NCBI RefSeq assembly: GCF_002233755.1
Contig: NZ_KZ268704.1
Span: 240,474 to 304,473 of the forward strand
Reading direction: 5' to 3'
Source: Acinetobacter piscicola
Lineage (GTDB): Bacteria > Pseudomonadota > Gammaproteobacteria > Pseudomonadales > Moraxellaceae
Length of the DNA stretch: 64,000 bases
The notes under the pieces are model-generated. The model worked only from the letters and a program-made list of their open reading frames with translations, was not told the origin of the DNA and searched no databases. Positions 36,401 to 47,020 of the stretch are shown one piece after another. Each line of letters starts with the position of its first letter. Position 1 is the stretch's first letter. The translations under genes and the position numbers were made by a program.

Positions 36401-37153
36401 GTGAGTCTAATTGTGACGTTTACTTCTGAAAAGGACTTTCTCTCGAATTACAATAAAAAGGATTATGAATCTCCACTGTTCACTGTGGATATGGCTATAT
36501 TTTCTGTAGATGCGGGACAACTACAAGTTTTACTGATTAAACGTTCTAATTATCCACAAAAAGACAAGTGGGCTCTACCCGGTGGCTTTATCGATTTGAC
36601 TCAAGATCCTGATTTGATGGCTTCAGCACATCGCAAACTTGTTGAAAAAACAGGAATTCAGTCCCCCTATTTAGAACAAGTCGCAAGTATAGGCAATGCC
36701 ACCCGTGACCCACGTGGTTGGTCAGTCACCGCTTTATATTTTGCTTTGATTGATTTTAAAGAATTTCAAAAAATTGCAACTACACAAACTGAATATAGTG
36801 AATGGGTTTCAATTGCTGATGCACAAAAACTAGATTTGGCTTTCGATCATGCACAGCTACTGAATATGGCGATTGAACGTCTTAGTAATAAAACACGTTA
36901 TACCGCTTTACCTGTAAGTTTGATGCCAAAATTATTTACTCTGACTGAGTTACAGCACATTTATGAAATCATTTTAGGGCAAAGTTTGGAAAAAAAATCA
37001 TTTAGACGTCGTATGATTGAAGCAGGTGCTGTAGAGGAAACCGATCAATCTAAAATTGCAGGAAAACGCCCTGCTCAATTATATAAATATGCTTTAGACA
37101 GTTATGATTTTCATTTTCCACGTATTTTAGAATACCCAAGAGAACAGCATTAG
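36401..37153 (+). CDS. nrtR: NrtR, Nudix-type transcriptional regulator of NAD metabolism
   Basis: 250 aa. An N-terminal Nudix-like domain (~20-150) fused to a C-terminal winged helix (~165-245, with FTLTELQHIYEIILGQSLEKKSFRRRM). The Nudix box is degenerate: GGFIDLTQDPDLMASAHRKL then VEKTG, with the REx2EE catalytic core reading R-K-x-x-E-K, as in NrtR where the domain senses ADP-ribose instead of hydrolysing it. It would repress the upstream prs-like/nadV operon. The start is a GTG at 36401 or the GTG four codons on (36413), which has a slightly better ribosome site. Confidence 0.88.
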   Translation: MSLIVTFTSEKDFLSNYNKKDYESPLFTVDMAIFSVDAGQLQVLLIKRSNYPQKDKWALPGGFIDLTQDPDLMASAHRKLVEKTGIQSPYLEQVASIGNATRDPRGWSVTALYFALIDFKEFQKIATTQTEYSEWVSIADAQKLDLAFDHAQLLNMAIERLSNKTRYTALPVSLMPKLFTLTELQHIYEIILGQSLEKKSFRRRMIEAGAVEETDQSKIAGKRPAQLYKYALDSYDFHFPRILEYPREQH

Positions 37154-37336
37154 CATTGCTTTAAATGATCTATAGATAAAGAGAAAGCTGACCCGTTATA
37201 AATCATGCATGACTAAGTGTATTGAGTGTTATGCTCAGTTGAATGACCAGAAAACACCGTTTTAGTGTGACGTTTCTACTCCCCATTTACATGATGAAAG
37301 CAAATTTTGATTTAAAAAAGGAAATCAAAAAACCAT

Positions 37337-38224
37337 ATGGACACTTATTTTGAACCTTGGTTAAGCTACAAACATCCAATCGTTCGGCAACTTGCATTCT
37401 GTATTGCCAGTCCAAATATCATCCGAAGTCATCCACAAGAATTAGAGATTAAAAACCATTTTGAGTTGCATCACACTCAATTCTGGCAACAACAATTCGA
37501 CTTGTACCAAAGTAGATTAGCTGAATTAGATATCAATCCTGAACCGCTAATCTTGTTTCTACAGCAATTAAAAAGTACAAGGCTTGGACTACGCTTTGAA
37601 TATTTATTTTGGTTTTGGCTACATGATGGCGCTCAAACAAACTTCAAACTGATTCAACACAGTATTCAAATTATTGAAGGAAAAAATACCTTAGGCGAAA
37701 TTGATTTTTTAGTTTTGAATCTTGCAACACAACAAATTGAACAGTGGGAAGTTGCTTTAAAATATTATCTCGGTGAAGCGAATTTAAGTTTAGAACATTG
37801 GTATGGCTTAAATCGTAGTGATACGTTATTTCGTAAACTCAACCACTTTTCAAGCAAACAGTTTCAATTTACCCAAGCTTTAGATTTGAATATTGAAAAG
37901 AAATTTGCAGTGATGAAAGGACAACTTTTTATTCCACGTTCTAGACACTTACTTTCTGACACGAACTCTACAGACAGTACAGCCCTTCCTGCTTGGCTCA
38001 ACCCTGCAAGAAGAGTGGGAACATGGGGACATCAAATTGATAACAGTTTATATCGTTTACAGCGCCACGAATGGATTTGCCCAGATTTAGTACAATCTTC
38101 AGCGCTTGCTCAATGGTGGTGTAATGGTCTATATCACAATATTCAAACACAACAGTTCTATATGTTTCGTCAAGCAGCCTTACTTGCTTCAAAAGCATCT
38201 GCTTCAAAAGCACCTATTCTGTAA
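37337..38224 (+). CDS. DUF1853 family protein
   Basis: 295 aa cytoplasmic protein. DUF1853 pattern: KHPIVRQLAFCIASPNII at the start, LRFEYLFWFWL, GEIDFLVLN and EQWEVALKYYLG in the middle. The 'E-x-D-F-L-V' and 'E-V-A-x-K-Y/F-Y-L' motifs look like the core of a PD-(D/E)xK nuclease fold, which makes a DNA-related role conceivable, though no activity is known. The C-terminus is a small Ala/Ser/Lys repeat (ASKASASKAP) that probably varies between strains. Not obviously linked to its neighbours. Confidence 0.8.
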   Translation: MDTYFEPWLSYKHPIVRQLAFCIASPNIIRSHPQELEIKNHFELHHTQFWQQQFDLYQSRLAELDINPEPLILFLQQLKSTRLGLRFEYLFWFWLHDGAQTNFKLIQHSIQIIEGKNTLGEIDFLVLNLATQQIEQWEVALKYYLGEANLSLEHWYGLNRSDTLFRKLNHFSSKQFQFTQALDLNIEKKFAVMKGQLFIPRSRHLLSDTNSTDSTALPAWLNPARRVGTWGHQIDNSLYRLQRHEWICPDLVQSSALAQWWCNGLYHNIQTQQFYMFRQAALLASKASASKAPIL

Positions 38225-38352
38225 ATAATATGTAATTTTTCATGTGATTGCATACACTTTTTAACCAATTATCTTATAATGGATCATATTTCTAAAGCTT
38301 TGCATTATTTAAACTTGGGAAATATATAAATAGATTACAATTGGAGATGTAA

Positions 38353-38493
38353 ATGAAAAAAATTTTAGTTGCTTCTATGGTTGTTGGATTTATTTTAACA
38401 GGTTGTAACACTGTTAAAGGTGTGGGGCAAGACGTATCTAAAGTTGGTGATGTTGTAACGAACACCGCTGAAAAAACTCAAGATAAGCTGTAA
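38353..38493 (+). CDS. Entericidin-like small lipoprotein (46 aa)
   Basis: A short gene starting after ribosome site TTGGAGATG. The product is MKKILVASMVVGFILTGCNT and then VKGVGQDVSKVGDVVTNTAE followed by KTQDKL. It has a lipobox (LTGC, Cys18) and the G-x-G-x-D-V-x-x-x-G repeat of the entericidin EcnA/EcnB family, small membrane lipoproteins linked to stationary-phase lysis in enterics. The role in Acinetobacter is unknown. No partner gene is adjacent, so it does not form the enteric ecnAB pair. Followed directly by a terminator. Confidence 0.85.
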   Translation: MKKILVASMVVGFILTGCNTVKGVGQDVSKVGDVVTNTAEKTQDKL

Positions 38494-38527
38494 ATTCTGT
38501 ACTTTAGCATTCTGTAGTTACACAATA

Positions 38528-38555
38528 AGTCCGATCAAAAGATTGGGCTTTTTTA
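38528..38555 (+). terminator. Terminator after the entericidin-like gene
   Basis: AGTCCGATC (38528-38536) pairs with GATTGGGCT (38541-38549, two G-U pairs), loop AAAA, then six T. Confidence 0.85.
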
Positions 38556-38657
38556 TTTACATTTATAATAGTTTTAAACCTTCTCGAATTTTTTGATTTT
38601 CTTTCAGTTTTATCTTCCTCTATTATATCGCTCAATTTACTTATTTGATCATTGTCC

Positions 38658-39791
38658 ATGAATCATTCGGATACGTTAGACCTGAGTTTGCAACTTCTTC
38701 GTCAACCTTCAGTTACCCCAGTTGATCACACTTGCCAACCCATCATGGCTGAGCGCTTAGCTGCAGTTGGTTTCAATATTGAAAATATGCGTTTTGAGGA
38801 TGTTGATAATCTTTGGGCAAGACGTGGTACTCAAGAGCCTGTCTTCTGTTTTGCAGGTCATACCGACGTTGTTCCTACAGGTCATCTAGATGCTTGGCAT
38901 TCAGATCCGTTTTTACCTGAAATACGTGATGGTAAACTTTATGGACGTGGCAGTGCGGATATGAAAACCGCATTGGCGGCGATGGTGGTTGCTTCTGAAC
39001 GCTTTGTCAAAAAGCACCCAAACCATAAAGGCTCAATTGCTTTTCTTATCACTTCCGATGAAGAAGGTCCTTCGATTAACGGTACAGTAAAAGTGATCGA
39101 GACTTTAGAAGCACGTAATGAAAAAATGAAATGGTGTTTAGTCGGTGAACCATCAAGTACCCATACCCTTGGTGATATTGTCAAAAATGGTCGCCGTGGC
39201 TCTTTAAATGCTGTTTTAACAGTGAAAGGTAAACAAGGCCATGTAGCCTACCCTCATTTAGCAGTGAACCCCATTCACATCGCATCTAAAGCCATTACTG
39301 AGCTATGTGACACGGTGTGGGATCATGGAAATGAATACTTCCCTGCAACTTCTTTCCAAATTTCGAATATTCATGCGGGTACAGGAGCAACCAATGTTGT
39401 ACCTGGAACAATGGCGGTAACGTTTAACTTCCGCTATTCAACAGAAGTTACAGCTGAGCAGTTAAAGGCACGTGTTTTGGAAATTTTAGATCGAAACAAT
39501 CTTGAATACGACATCAAATGGACATTATCAGGTTTGCCATTTTTAACGCCTGTTGGTGAATTGGTGAATGCAGCAAAAACGGCAATTAAAAATGTCACAG
39601 GAACTGAAACTGAGCTTTCAACCAGTGGTGGTACATCTGACGGTCGTTTTATTGCCCCTACAGGTGCTCAGGTTCTGGAATTAGGTGTATTGAATGCTAC
39701 CATTCATCAGATCAATGAACATGTCAATATCGATGAATTAGAGCCTTTGGCTGAAATTTATGAACAAATTTTGATAGAATTATTGGCATAG
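38658..39791 (+). CDS. dapE: DapE, succinyl-diaminopimelate desuccinylase
   Basis: 377 aa di-zinc M20 family amidohydrolase of lysine/peptidoglycan biosynthesis; converts N-succinyl-LL-diaminopimelate to LL-diaminopimelate and succinate. Metal ligands in [11 protein letters not shown] (His, Asp), [20 protein letters not shown] (catalytic Glu pair) and the closing INEHVNI. The TTG at 38652 is in frame, but the ATG at 38658 gives the standard start MNHSDTLDL. Followed by a long palindromic hairpin. Confidence 0.95.
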   Translation: MNHSDTLDLSLQLLRQPSVTPVDHTCQPIMAERLAAVGFNIENMRFEDVDNLWARRGTQEPVFCFAGHTDVVPTGHLDAWHSDPFLPEIRDGKLYGRGSADMKTALAAMVVASERFVKKHPNHKGSIAFLITSDEEGPSINGTVKVIETLEARNEKMKWCLVGEPSSTHTLGDIVKNGRRGSLNAVLTVKGKQGHVAYPHLAVNPIHIASKAITELCDTVWDHGNEYFPATSFQISNIHAGTGATNVVPGTMAVTFNFRYSTEVTAEQLKARVLEILDRNNLEYDIKWTLSGLPFLTPVGELVNAAKTAIKNVTGTETELSTSGGTSDGRFIAPTGAQVLELGVLNATIHQINEHVNIDELEPLAEIYEQILIELLA

Positions 39792-39825
39792 TTTTGTTTT
39801 AAAAACAATTTTTAATATATTTGAA

Positions 39826-39858
39826 TAGAACAAAGGACGCTTTAAGCGTCCTTTGTTC
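39826..39858. terminator. Long hairpin between dapE and chpC-like gene
   Basis: AGAACAAAGGACGCTT (39826-39841) is the exact inverse of AAGCGTCCTTTGTTCT (39843-39858), a 16-base stem around a single base, between convergent genes. It works as a bidirectional terminator; the T-run is part of the stem. Confidence 0.75.
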
Positions 39859-39890
39859 TGAGTACGTTGTTGCTTTTATCAAGTATTGAT

Positions 39891-40346
39891 TTATAGCCCA
39901 ATCTCTTGCTGAATTTGGTCTAAATTAGGTACATGATAAATTCTTTCTCCAATTTTTACGTGTTGTAAAATCGTTTTATCCGTTGAATTATTCTCAGCAT
40001 CAACCACTTCAGAAATACGTAAACGAATTGAAGTCGGCATTTCATTACACATCAAAGCAAAATGTTCATCTGCTTCTTCACCTTCAATCACTAAAGCAAC
40101 ACCTAATGTTTTTCTAGGGTCACTGACACTGAACGCAGGTAATTTCTTTTCATGCCACTCTACAGCTTTTACATGCGTTGGACTATCCTGAGCAGAAAGA
40201 ACGATATTCTGCGGGATTAACATTGGTGCCTTCTTATAACAGTCAATAATATAGGCATCGATAAAACCAGTAGACACAGTAATCAGATGTTGTAATTCTT
40301 GTGCACTAATTTTATCAATAGCAGACTTTTTAATATCTTTAGCCAT
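39891..40346 (-). CDS. CheW-like/ChpC-like chemotaxis accessory protein
   Basis: 151 aa, last gene of the Pil-Chp cluster, 8 bases after chpA. The pattern (a long first helix with DKISAQELQHLITVS, then LIPQNIVLSAQ, VEWHEKKLPAFSV and KTLGVALVIEGEEADEHFAL) resembles a compact CheW fold like P. aeruginosa ChpC. CheW proteins couple receptors to the CheA-type kinase, so it may give a second receptor input besides PilI. Similarity is moderate; called mostly from position and the 'LP-x-F-x-V' core. Confidence 0.65.
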   Translation of the reverse strand: MAKDIKKSAIDKISAQELQHLITVSTGFIDAYIIDCYKKAPMLIPQNIVLSAQDSPTHVKAVEWHEKKLPAFSVSDPRKTLGVALVIEGEEADEHFALMCNEMPTSIRLRISEVVDAENNSTDKTILQHVKIGERIYHVPNLDQIQQEIGL

Positions 40347-40354
40347 GAGTCCTC

Positions 40355-43300
40355 CTATTTAACTGTTAACAAAGCATCAATATTTTCTAATAAATCAGCT
40401 TCTTGGAATGGTTTACCCATATAATTTGTCACACCCAAACTGAATGCACGTTCACGATGCTTTTCACCTGTTCGTGACGTAATCATAATGATCGGTAAAT
40501 CACGATGTACTTCATGGTGACGGACTAAGTTGGTCACTTCAAAACCATCCATACGTGGCATTTCAATATCCAACAGCATCAAATCAGGTTTAACATTTTC
40601 AAGCTGCTCTATCGCATCGACACCATCTTTTGCCGTAATGACATCAAAACCTTGTCGTTCTAAAAGTCGCGAAGTAACCTTACGTACTGTCACTGAGTCA
40701 TCCACAATCATAATTAAACGACGTTGATCACGATGACGCTGCTTATCTTGATGCGCATTCAGTGTATGACCACGTGTTGAAGCTTGGACTTGTCGTGCAA
40801 TATTCTGACCATCCAAAATCAAACAAACCTGACCATCACCGAGGATTGTCGCCCCTGCAATCACATTGACCGTTGCAAATTGTGATCCAATCGGTTTTAC
40901 AACAATTTGTGAACGAGAGCCAATTAATTGGTCAACCAAAATCGCAATCGATTGCCCCATGCTTCCTTTAATCAACAATACTGGTAATGAATGCCCAACA
41001 CCGTGCAAACGAGGTGTAATTTGATTGGCCGTATATTCACCTAAATAACGCAACTTATAACGTTGGAAATCGATATCGAAGTAGTCATTTTGACTTTCAA
41101 AAAATTCTTCCAAAGCTGCTGGTGAAATACGCACGATACGATCAATTTGCGATAATGGTACAGCAAATTGTTGATCACCTACTTTCACCATCAAGGCATC
41201 ACTTACTGCCACTGTTGTTGGTACACGAATGGTAAATGTTGAACCTTTGCCTAATTCCGAGCTAACAGTCACCTGTCCACCCAAGAGTTTGATCTCACTT
41301 TGTACAACATCCAAACCTACGCCACGACCTGAAATCTGCGTCACTTGTTGTGCTGTACTAAACCCTGGATGGAAAATAAATTGTAAAATTTCTTCAGCTT
41401 CTAGCTGCTGATCAGCATCGATCAAGCCTTTCTCAATCGCTTTAGTACGAATGATTTCAGGGTTAATCCCCTTACCATCATCACTAAATGAAACGAGAAC
41501 ATCTGTTCCTTGACGGGTAATATTTAAATCGATTTGTCCCGTAAGTGATTTGCCAAGTTTTTGACGAACTTCTGTCTCTTCAATACCATGGTCAATCGCA
41601 TTACGAAGCATATGCTCCAAAGGAGAAACCAATTTTTCTAGAATATTACGATCCAATTCACCTTCAGTATTGTTCACTAAAAGCTCAGTTGGTTTATTCA
41701 AAGTTGATGAAGTTTGACGCACTAAACGTTGTAAACGTGGCAATAGACGTGAGAATGGTACAAGGCGAGTACGCATTAAACTTTCTTGAATTTCAGCTTG
41801 AATACGTGACTGTTGAAGTAATAAACCTTCTGTATCACGAATCTTTTCAGCCAAAGTCGTCTTAAAGTCAACCAAGTCAGATGCAGATTCAGCAAGTGAT
41901 TTTGACAATTGATTGAGGGATGAATATTGATCCATCTCAAGCGGGTCAAAGTCAGCATAACGTGAGCCTAAATCACCATGTTTAGCAATAATTTGTGATT
42001 CAAGTTCGCCTTCCATTCGACGCAACTGATCAGCCAAACGTTTGATGGCCAATTCCATATCAGTCAAGGTATTACCTAACTGACCTAAATCCATTTCAAT
42101 ACGTGAACGGTTGATCGCATTTTCACCTGAAAGATCGATCATTTTTTCCACTAAATCAGCAGAGATACGAATCATCTCATTGCTGGTTTCAGTTTTTTCT
42201 GAAAGATCCCATTCACCTAACATTGAAGGCGGTTCAGTACCATCACCATGAACAACATCACTTTCAGACGTATCAAAAATCAAATTAGTACGAGCTAATT
42301 TATCTGGAAGTTGTGCCGAAACATCAACATATTCAATATTATGTAGTTTTAATTTTAACCCATCAAAATTTTCATAATGATGATTAAAAATTGCTGAGTC
42401 TAACCAATTAAACGTTTTTTCAAGCAAACCATCATAAACATTGGAGTTAAAGTTATGCAAACCAAATTGTTCGAAAGCATTTTCCAATTCATATGCAATA
42501 TCAGCAGCTTGATCCAATTTCACCATCTTCGCACCACCTTTTAAGCTGTGTGCGATACGTTGTAATTGGAGTAATAAACTACGGTTACTACGTTGTTCAA
42601 ACCAGTGAGATAAAATTCTTAAACCATCATCAATCAGTTCACGAGCTTCTTCAAAAAAAGTTTCTCGGGCAATTAACTCAGCTGGATCTAAATCAACATC
42701 AGCAGGCCTTTGCTCAACCGTTTGTGGATCAGTCGCGAGGATAATATCATCATCAATATGAGCAACTTCAACCAAGTCATCAGAAACCGTTGTAGATTGT
42801 GGTTGAGGGTCTGTTTGTGCTGCCGTATTTTTAGTTTCAAGTTGCTGATCTATATTCTGTAAAATGCCAAGAATATGATCTGCTGGATAATCGATAGATT
42901 TTTCACGAATGAGCTGAATACGGTCTGCCACATCATCTTGAATCAGTCGAATAGATTGGACAATTTGTGGTGTAACATTCAACTGGCCTTTGATTACACG
43001 CTCATAAATCGTTTCTAATTCATGTGCGATCAAACCAATATGTGTGGCTTGTACCATATTTGCACCACCTTTTAAGGTATGCAAATAACGCATTAAATTA
43101 TTCAATGCTGTCGTATCTTTAGGATTACTCGACCAAGTATTTAGGTCTTGATCCATTTCAACTAAAAGCTCATCAGCCTCTTCAATAAAGATATCAAGAA
43201 CATCTGCATCAAAAGCTTTTTGGCTCTGCTCTGAATCAATATTTTGTTTATCTTTACTAATTTGTGTTGAAACGAAATTACCTACAGATTCAACTGGGCT

Positions 43301-44767
43301 TGCTTCTGGTGCTGCAATAGCCGTATTAAGCGGCTTCTCTGCAGCTTGAACAGCAATACTTGCATCAATTTCTTGATGTAAATAGTCATGTAATTCAAGC
43401 AAAATCGCTTGAGTACGCTCATCTAAAATCACACGTTGCCCAGAGGCTAATGTATCGAATAAATGAATGAATTCTTGATGGGCTTTAGAGAAAATTTCAA
43501 ATACATAATCTGTATTTAATAAAGCATGCTGCTGCAATACTTGATCATAGCTATCTTTCAACGCTAAGCTAAACTCATGAATCCCTTGTGCAGCACGATT
43601 ATCTGTGTGCTCAACAAGTAACTGAGCCTGTTGGCTGAGTTGTTGAAAATATTCAGGATATTCAGTCTGAGCACGTTTTTCAAACTCAAACTCAGCATCA
43701 AGCAATAAATCAATTTCCAAATCGACCAGTTGTGATACTAAACCAACTTGTTGCTCATTTTCATGCTGATATTCGTTTTGGAAATCATAACGATCCCATG
43801 CTTCATTGAATTTTTGATAAATATTTTGAAGTTCTAAATCATCATGACCTTTTTGTTTTAAAACATGTAAGTAGTCGCTGACAAATTCTGCATAGTGAAT
43901 CAGTAAAGTATTTTCATTCTTCGATGATTCGGTATCTTCCTGAACCAACACTTTAAATAATTGCTCTACCTTGCTACTGGCTTCAAATACATGATTGACA
44001 TGTGCCATTGAAGAACTGCCGCGTAAAGTATGCAAGGCACGAATCAATCGATTATATTGCTCAGGCGTATGTTGCTCTAAATGCAAAAACTCATTAATTA
44101 CAGCTAAATGGTCTTCTGACTCTTCAACAAAAATTGCCAATGTTTCAGAAATTAAACCGTCATCTGTACTTAACTCTACGGCTACTGGAGAAGTTTGTTC
44201 ATTTTCAACCGCTACGACTTGAGAAGTTTCAGATACACCATCCAACTCTAAGCCAGTAATAACATCCACATTGTTTAATGTTATAGACAACTTCAATAAA
44301 TCATCAAGCGCTGGCTCTAAACTTTGTTTTTGTTGTAATTGTTGTCCTAAATAAACCAACGGTGCCAAACTAAGATGATGTGGCTTTTTATTTACAAACT
44401 CTGGATAAAGTTTAAATTTATAAACGTTAAATACAGCATCTACATATTGCTGAATCGTTGTTGTCAGTTCTAAATTTTTTGCAATAATGCGGTTTAAAGT
44501 GTCTTCAACAGTCCAAGCAAGCTCACCCGATTGCTTTGCCCCAACCATACGGCCAGATCCTTTAAGCGTATGGAAGTAACGGCGAACATTCACCAACTCC
44601 TCAGCCTGAGCCTCACTTGTTTTCCATTGCACAAGCGAAGTCTGTAACATTTCAAAAATTTCTTCGAGTTCTTCTACAAAAATTCCTAAAATTTCATCGT
44701 CCTGATCTAGATAAGCATCTTCAGGTAAAGTGACATGTTCCACTAAATTTTTTAATATTTCTTTCAT
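40355..44767 (-). CDS. chpA: ChpA, hybrid CheA-like kinase of the Pil-Chp system
   Basis: 1470 aa cytoplasmic histidine kinase controlling type IV pilus function and cAMP. Four phosphotransfer (HPt) domains each with an intact histidine: His66 (HTLKGSGRM), His246 (HTLRGSSSM), His563 (HTLKGGANM) and His740 (HSLKGGAKM). P. aeruginosa ChpA has more; a helical stretch at ~330-470 may be a worn-out one without His. Then CheA dimerisation/ATPase parts (NAIDHGIEETE N-box; SGRGVGLDVV), a CheW domain and a C-terminal receiver with phosphoacceptor in LLDIEMPRMDG. 140 bases downstream of pilJ. Confidence 0.94.
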   Translation of the reverse strand: MKEILKNLVEHVTLPEDAYLDQDDEILGIFVEELEEIFEMLQTSLVQWKTSEAQAEELVNVRRYFHTLKGSGRMVGAKQSGELAWTVEDTLNRIIAKNLELTTTIQQYVDAVFNVYKFKLYPEFVNKKPHHLSLAPLVYLGQQLQQKQSLEPALDDLLKLSITLNNVDVITGLELDGVSETSQVVAVENEQTSPVAVELSTDDGLISETLAIFVEESEDHLAVINEFLHLEQHTPEQYNRLIRALHTLRGSSSMAHVNHVFEASSKVEQLFKVLVQEDTESSKNENTLLIHYAEFVSDYLHVLKQKGHDDLELQNIYQKFNEAWDRYDFQNEYQHENEQQVGLVSQLVDLEIDLLLDAEFEFEKRAQTEYPEYFQQLSQQAQLLVEHTDNRAAQGIHEFSLALKDSYDQVLQQHALLNTDYVFEIFSKAHQEFIHLFDTLASGQRVILDERTQAILLELHDYLHQEIDASIAVQAAEKPLNTAIAAPEASPVESVGNFVSTQISKDKQNIDSEQSQKAFDADVLDIFIEEADELLVEMDQDLNTWSSNPKDTTALNNLMRYLHTLKGGANMVQATHIGLIAHELETIYERVIKGQLNVTPQIVQSIRLIQDDVADRIQLIREKSIDYPADHILGILQNIDQQLETKNTAAQTDPQPQSTTVSDDLVEVAHIDDDIILATDPQTVEQRPADVDLDPAELIARETFFEEARELIDDGLRILSHWFEQRSNRSLLLQLQRIAHSLKGGAKMVKLDQAADIAYELENAFEQFGLHNFNSNVYDGLLEKTFNWLDSAIFNHHYENFDGLKLKLHNIEYVDVSAQLPDKLARTNLIFDTSESDVVHGDGTEPPSMLGEWDLSEKTETSNEMIRISADLVEKMIDLSGENAINRSRIEMDLGQLGNTLTDMELAIKRLADQLRRMEGELESQIIAKHGDLGSRYADFDPLEMDQYSSLNQLSKSLAESASDLVDFKTTLAEKIRDTEGLLLQQSRIQAEIQESLMRTRLVPFSRLLPRLQRLVRQTSSTLNKPTELLVNNTEGELDRNILEKLVSPLEHMLRNAIDHGIEETEVRQKLGKSLTGQIDLNITRQGTDVLVSFSDDGKGINPEIIRTKAIEKGLIDADQQLEAEEILQFIFHPGFSTAQQVTQISGRGVGLDVVQSEIKLLGGQVTVSSELGKGSTFTIRVPTTVAVSDALMVKVGDQQFAVPLSQIDRIVRISPAALEEFFESQNDYFDIDFQRYKLRYLGEYTANQITPRLHGVGHSLPVLLIKGSMGQSIAILVDQLIGSRSQIVVKPIGSQFATVNVIAGATILGDGQVCLILDGQNIARQVQASTRGHTLNAHQDKQRHRDQRRLIMIVDDSVTVRKVTSRLLERQGFDVITAKDGVDAIEQLENVKPDLMLLDIEMPRMDGFEVTNLVRHHEVHRDLPIIMITSRTGEKHRERAFSLGVTNYMGKPFQEADLLENIDALLTVK

Positions 44768-44906
44768 AGCTTAGGCTTCTATGTTAGTTCCCTTCTATGG
44801 GACTAAAACCTTTAAAACTTCAGTCAAACTGAATAACTTTAGAAGGCTATCATTCCTCGATGCAATACAAACTGTATCGTCAATATTGCATCGAGTACCA
44901 ATCGTT

Positions 44907-46976
44907 TTATTCAGGTAGTTTAAAGTCTGAAACAGATTGACGTAATGAATCCGCCATGTTTGCCAATTCAGAAACTGAACGTGCAGTATCAAACGTAGCA
45001 CCTGTTGTTTGCGAAGTAATTTCTTGTACAACATTCATCGTATTTGCGATATGACCTGCAGATGCAGACTGTAATTTCGCAGACTCAGAAATACTCTCAA
45101 TCAATTTCGCCAAGTTACTCGATACAGTTTGAATCTCATCCAGTGCAACACCTGCATCTTTCGCAAGATTCGCACCACGCACAACTTCTGAAGTGGTTTG
45201 TTCCATCGAAATTACCGCTTCGTTAGTATCTGTCTGAATCGTTTTAACTAATGTTTCAATCTGCTTAGTTGCAGACGCTGAACGTTCCGCAAGACGCTGT
45301 ACTTCGTCCGCAACCACGGCGAAACCACGGCCCGCTTCCCCTGCCATCGATGCTTGAATTGCAGCATTTAACGCCAAGATATTCGTTTGATCGGCAATAT
45401 CGTTAATCAGAGAGACAATGTTACCAATTTCTTGAGAAGATTCACCCAAACGTTTAATACGCTTAGACGTTTCTTGGATCTGCTCACGAATTGTATCCAT
45501 ACCTTCAATTGAACGGTTTACAACATTCGCACCATTCGATGCAATTTGTACTGAACGTTGCGCTACTTCTGCTGACTCAGCAGCATTTGCAGATACGTCA
45601 TCAATTGACTGTGCAATTTCGTTAATCGCAGTAGATGCACCTGCAATCTCTTGCGCTTGATGCTCAGATGCTTCCGCAAGCTGGTTGGTGATCTCTTGCG
45701 TATTTTGCGTATATTGCGCAACTTCTTGCGAAGTTTCGTGGATTCGAGATACAAGGTCACGTAATTGGTCAATCGCGAAGTTAATCGAGTCGGCAATTGC
45801 ACCCGTAAAATCTTCCGATACCGTTGCATATGAACGTAAATCACCGTCTGCCAAGTCGGCAATCTCATCCAGTAAACGTAAAATCGCATTCTGGTTACGG
45901 TCATACTCATCTTGTAAACGAGTTACACGAACCTTATCTGATACACTACGTAAAGAAAGAAGTTTGAATACGGCAAATAAGAACGCACCTAAAGCCAGCA
46001 ATAAAACCAACGCAGGTAAAACAGTGCCTACACCCGTATTAATTGAAAGACGGTTTAAGCTGTTTAACATGTTATCTGATTCAGCATAAATACTTGAAAC
46101 AGCTTGACGTACTTTGAAAATTTGGTCTGAGTTCTTTAATACTGAGGTCGATGCTAACTGAACAATTTCATTATAGTCAGACTTAATACTTTCTAATGAT
46201 TCACGCAATTCAGGCTTATCAATACGTGTTACACCTAAGTCAACATTACCATTTAATTGCGCATTCAAATACGTACCAAATGTTTCTGTATCGGCATTAA
46301 AATCTTCTGCTGATGCACGTGTATTATCAGAACCACCCAAGACCGAACCAATCGAACGTAAAATACGTTCCGCAATAAATACTTGGTTCTTCGCAATAAC
46401 CACCTGAGTACTTGGCATATTGTCACGTGCCATTTGGTCAACCATTAGGTTGTACTCAGCCTGCATGCCTGGAATAGCATCTGCAACGGCAATGTTGGTG
46501 TCATATAATTGGTTAATGACTTTTTGTTGTGATGAAATCTGATCGATATCACTAGAAACTTTTGCCCAAATTTTTTCAGCATTCACAAGTTCTTTAGACG
46601 AAACATGAATGTCTTTCACAACATCTAAGTTTTCTTGGAATTTTTTCTGAGAAGCCACAAGTGCCTGAATCGATTCTTTAGAACCAGAATCCGTAGCATC
46701 TTTAGCTTGACGCGACAAAGTTTGAGATAAAAGTTTTAATTCACCCAAACTACGCGTTAAATCGTTATTTCGAGGAACCGTATAGAACAAAATTAAGAGT
46801 ACAATCAGTGCAATTACAATACTGACGATCGCCATTTGAATGAAAGGCTTAGACTTATCGCTTTCTCCAAATAACTTAGCAAACTCATCAATTTTTGATT
46901 TCGTTTTGGTTAATACGCCTGGACTACTTTTTTGAGCAGTATCCCCTGTATTTTTCTTTTTTAGTTTAAAGCCCAT
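44907..46976 (-). CDS. pilJ: PilJ, Pil-Chp methyl-accepting chemoreceptor
   Basis: 689 aa membrane receptor. Two membrane helices (about 46-68 and 318-340) bracket a ~250-residue periplasmic helical sensor; HAMP and a long coiled-coil signalling domain follow, with the strictly conserved hairpin tip [20 protein letters not shown] then [20 protein letters not shown]. Signals surface contact/pilus status to ChpA through PilI. The Pro/Thr/Lys-rich N-terminus is cytoplasmic. No methyltransferase or methylesterase gene adjoins it. Confidence 0.94.
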   Translation of the reverse strand: MGFKLKKKNTGDTAQKSSPGVLTKTKSKIDEFAKLFGESDKSKPFIQMAIVSIVIALIVLLILFYTVPRNNDLTRSLGELKLLSQTLSRQAKDATDSGSKESIQALVASQKKFQENLDVVKDIHVSSKELVNAEKIWAKVSSDIDQISSQQKVINQLYDTNIAVADAIPGMQAEYNLMVDQMARDNMPSTQVVIAKNQVFIAERILRSIGSVLGGSDNTRASAEDFNADTETFGTYLNAQLNGNVDLGVTRIDKPELRESLESIKSDYNEIVQLASTSVLKNSDQIFKVRQAVSSIYAESDNMLNSLNRLSINTGVGTVLPALVLLLALGAFLFAVFKLLSLRSVSDKVRVTRLQDEYDRNQNAILRLLDEIADLADGDLRSYATVSEDFTGAIADSINFAIDQLRDLVSRIHETSQEVAQYTQNTQEITNQLAEASEHQAQEIAGASTAINEIAQSIDDVSANAAESAEVAQRSVQIASNGANVVNRSIEGMDTIREQIQETSKRIKRLGESSQEIGNIVSLINDIADQTNILALNAAIQASMAGEAGRGFAVVADEVQRLAERSASATKQIETLVKTIQTDTNEAVISMEQTTSEVVRGANLAKDAGVALDEIQTVSSNLAKLIESISESAKLQSASAGHIANTMNVVQEITSQTTGATFDTARSVSELANMADSLRQSVSDFKLPE

Positions 46977-47020
46977 TCAGCTTCTCCCGATTCGCTTAAC
47001 TCTTCATTTAGGCGTCAAAG

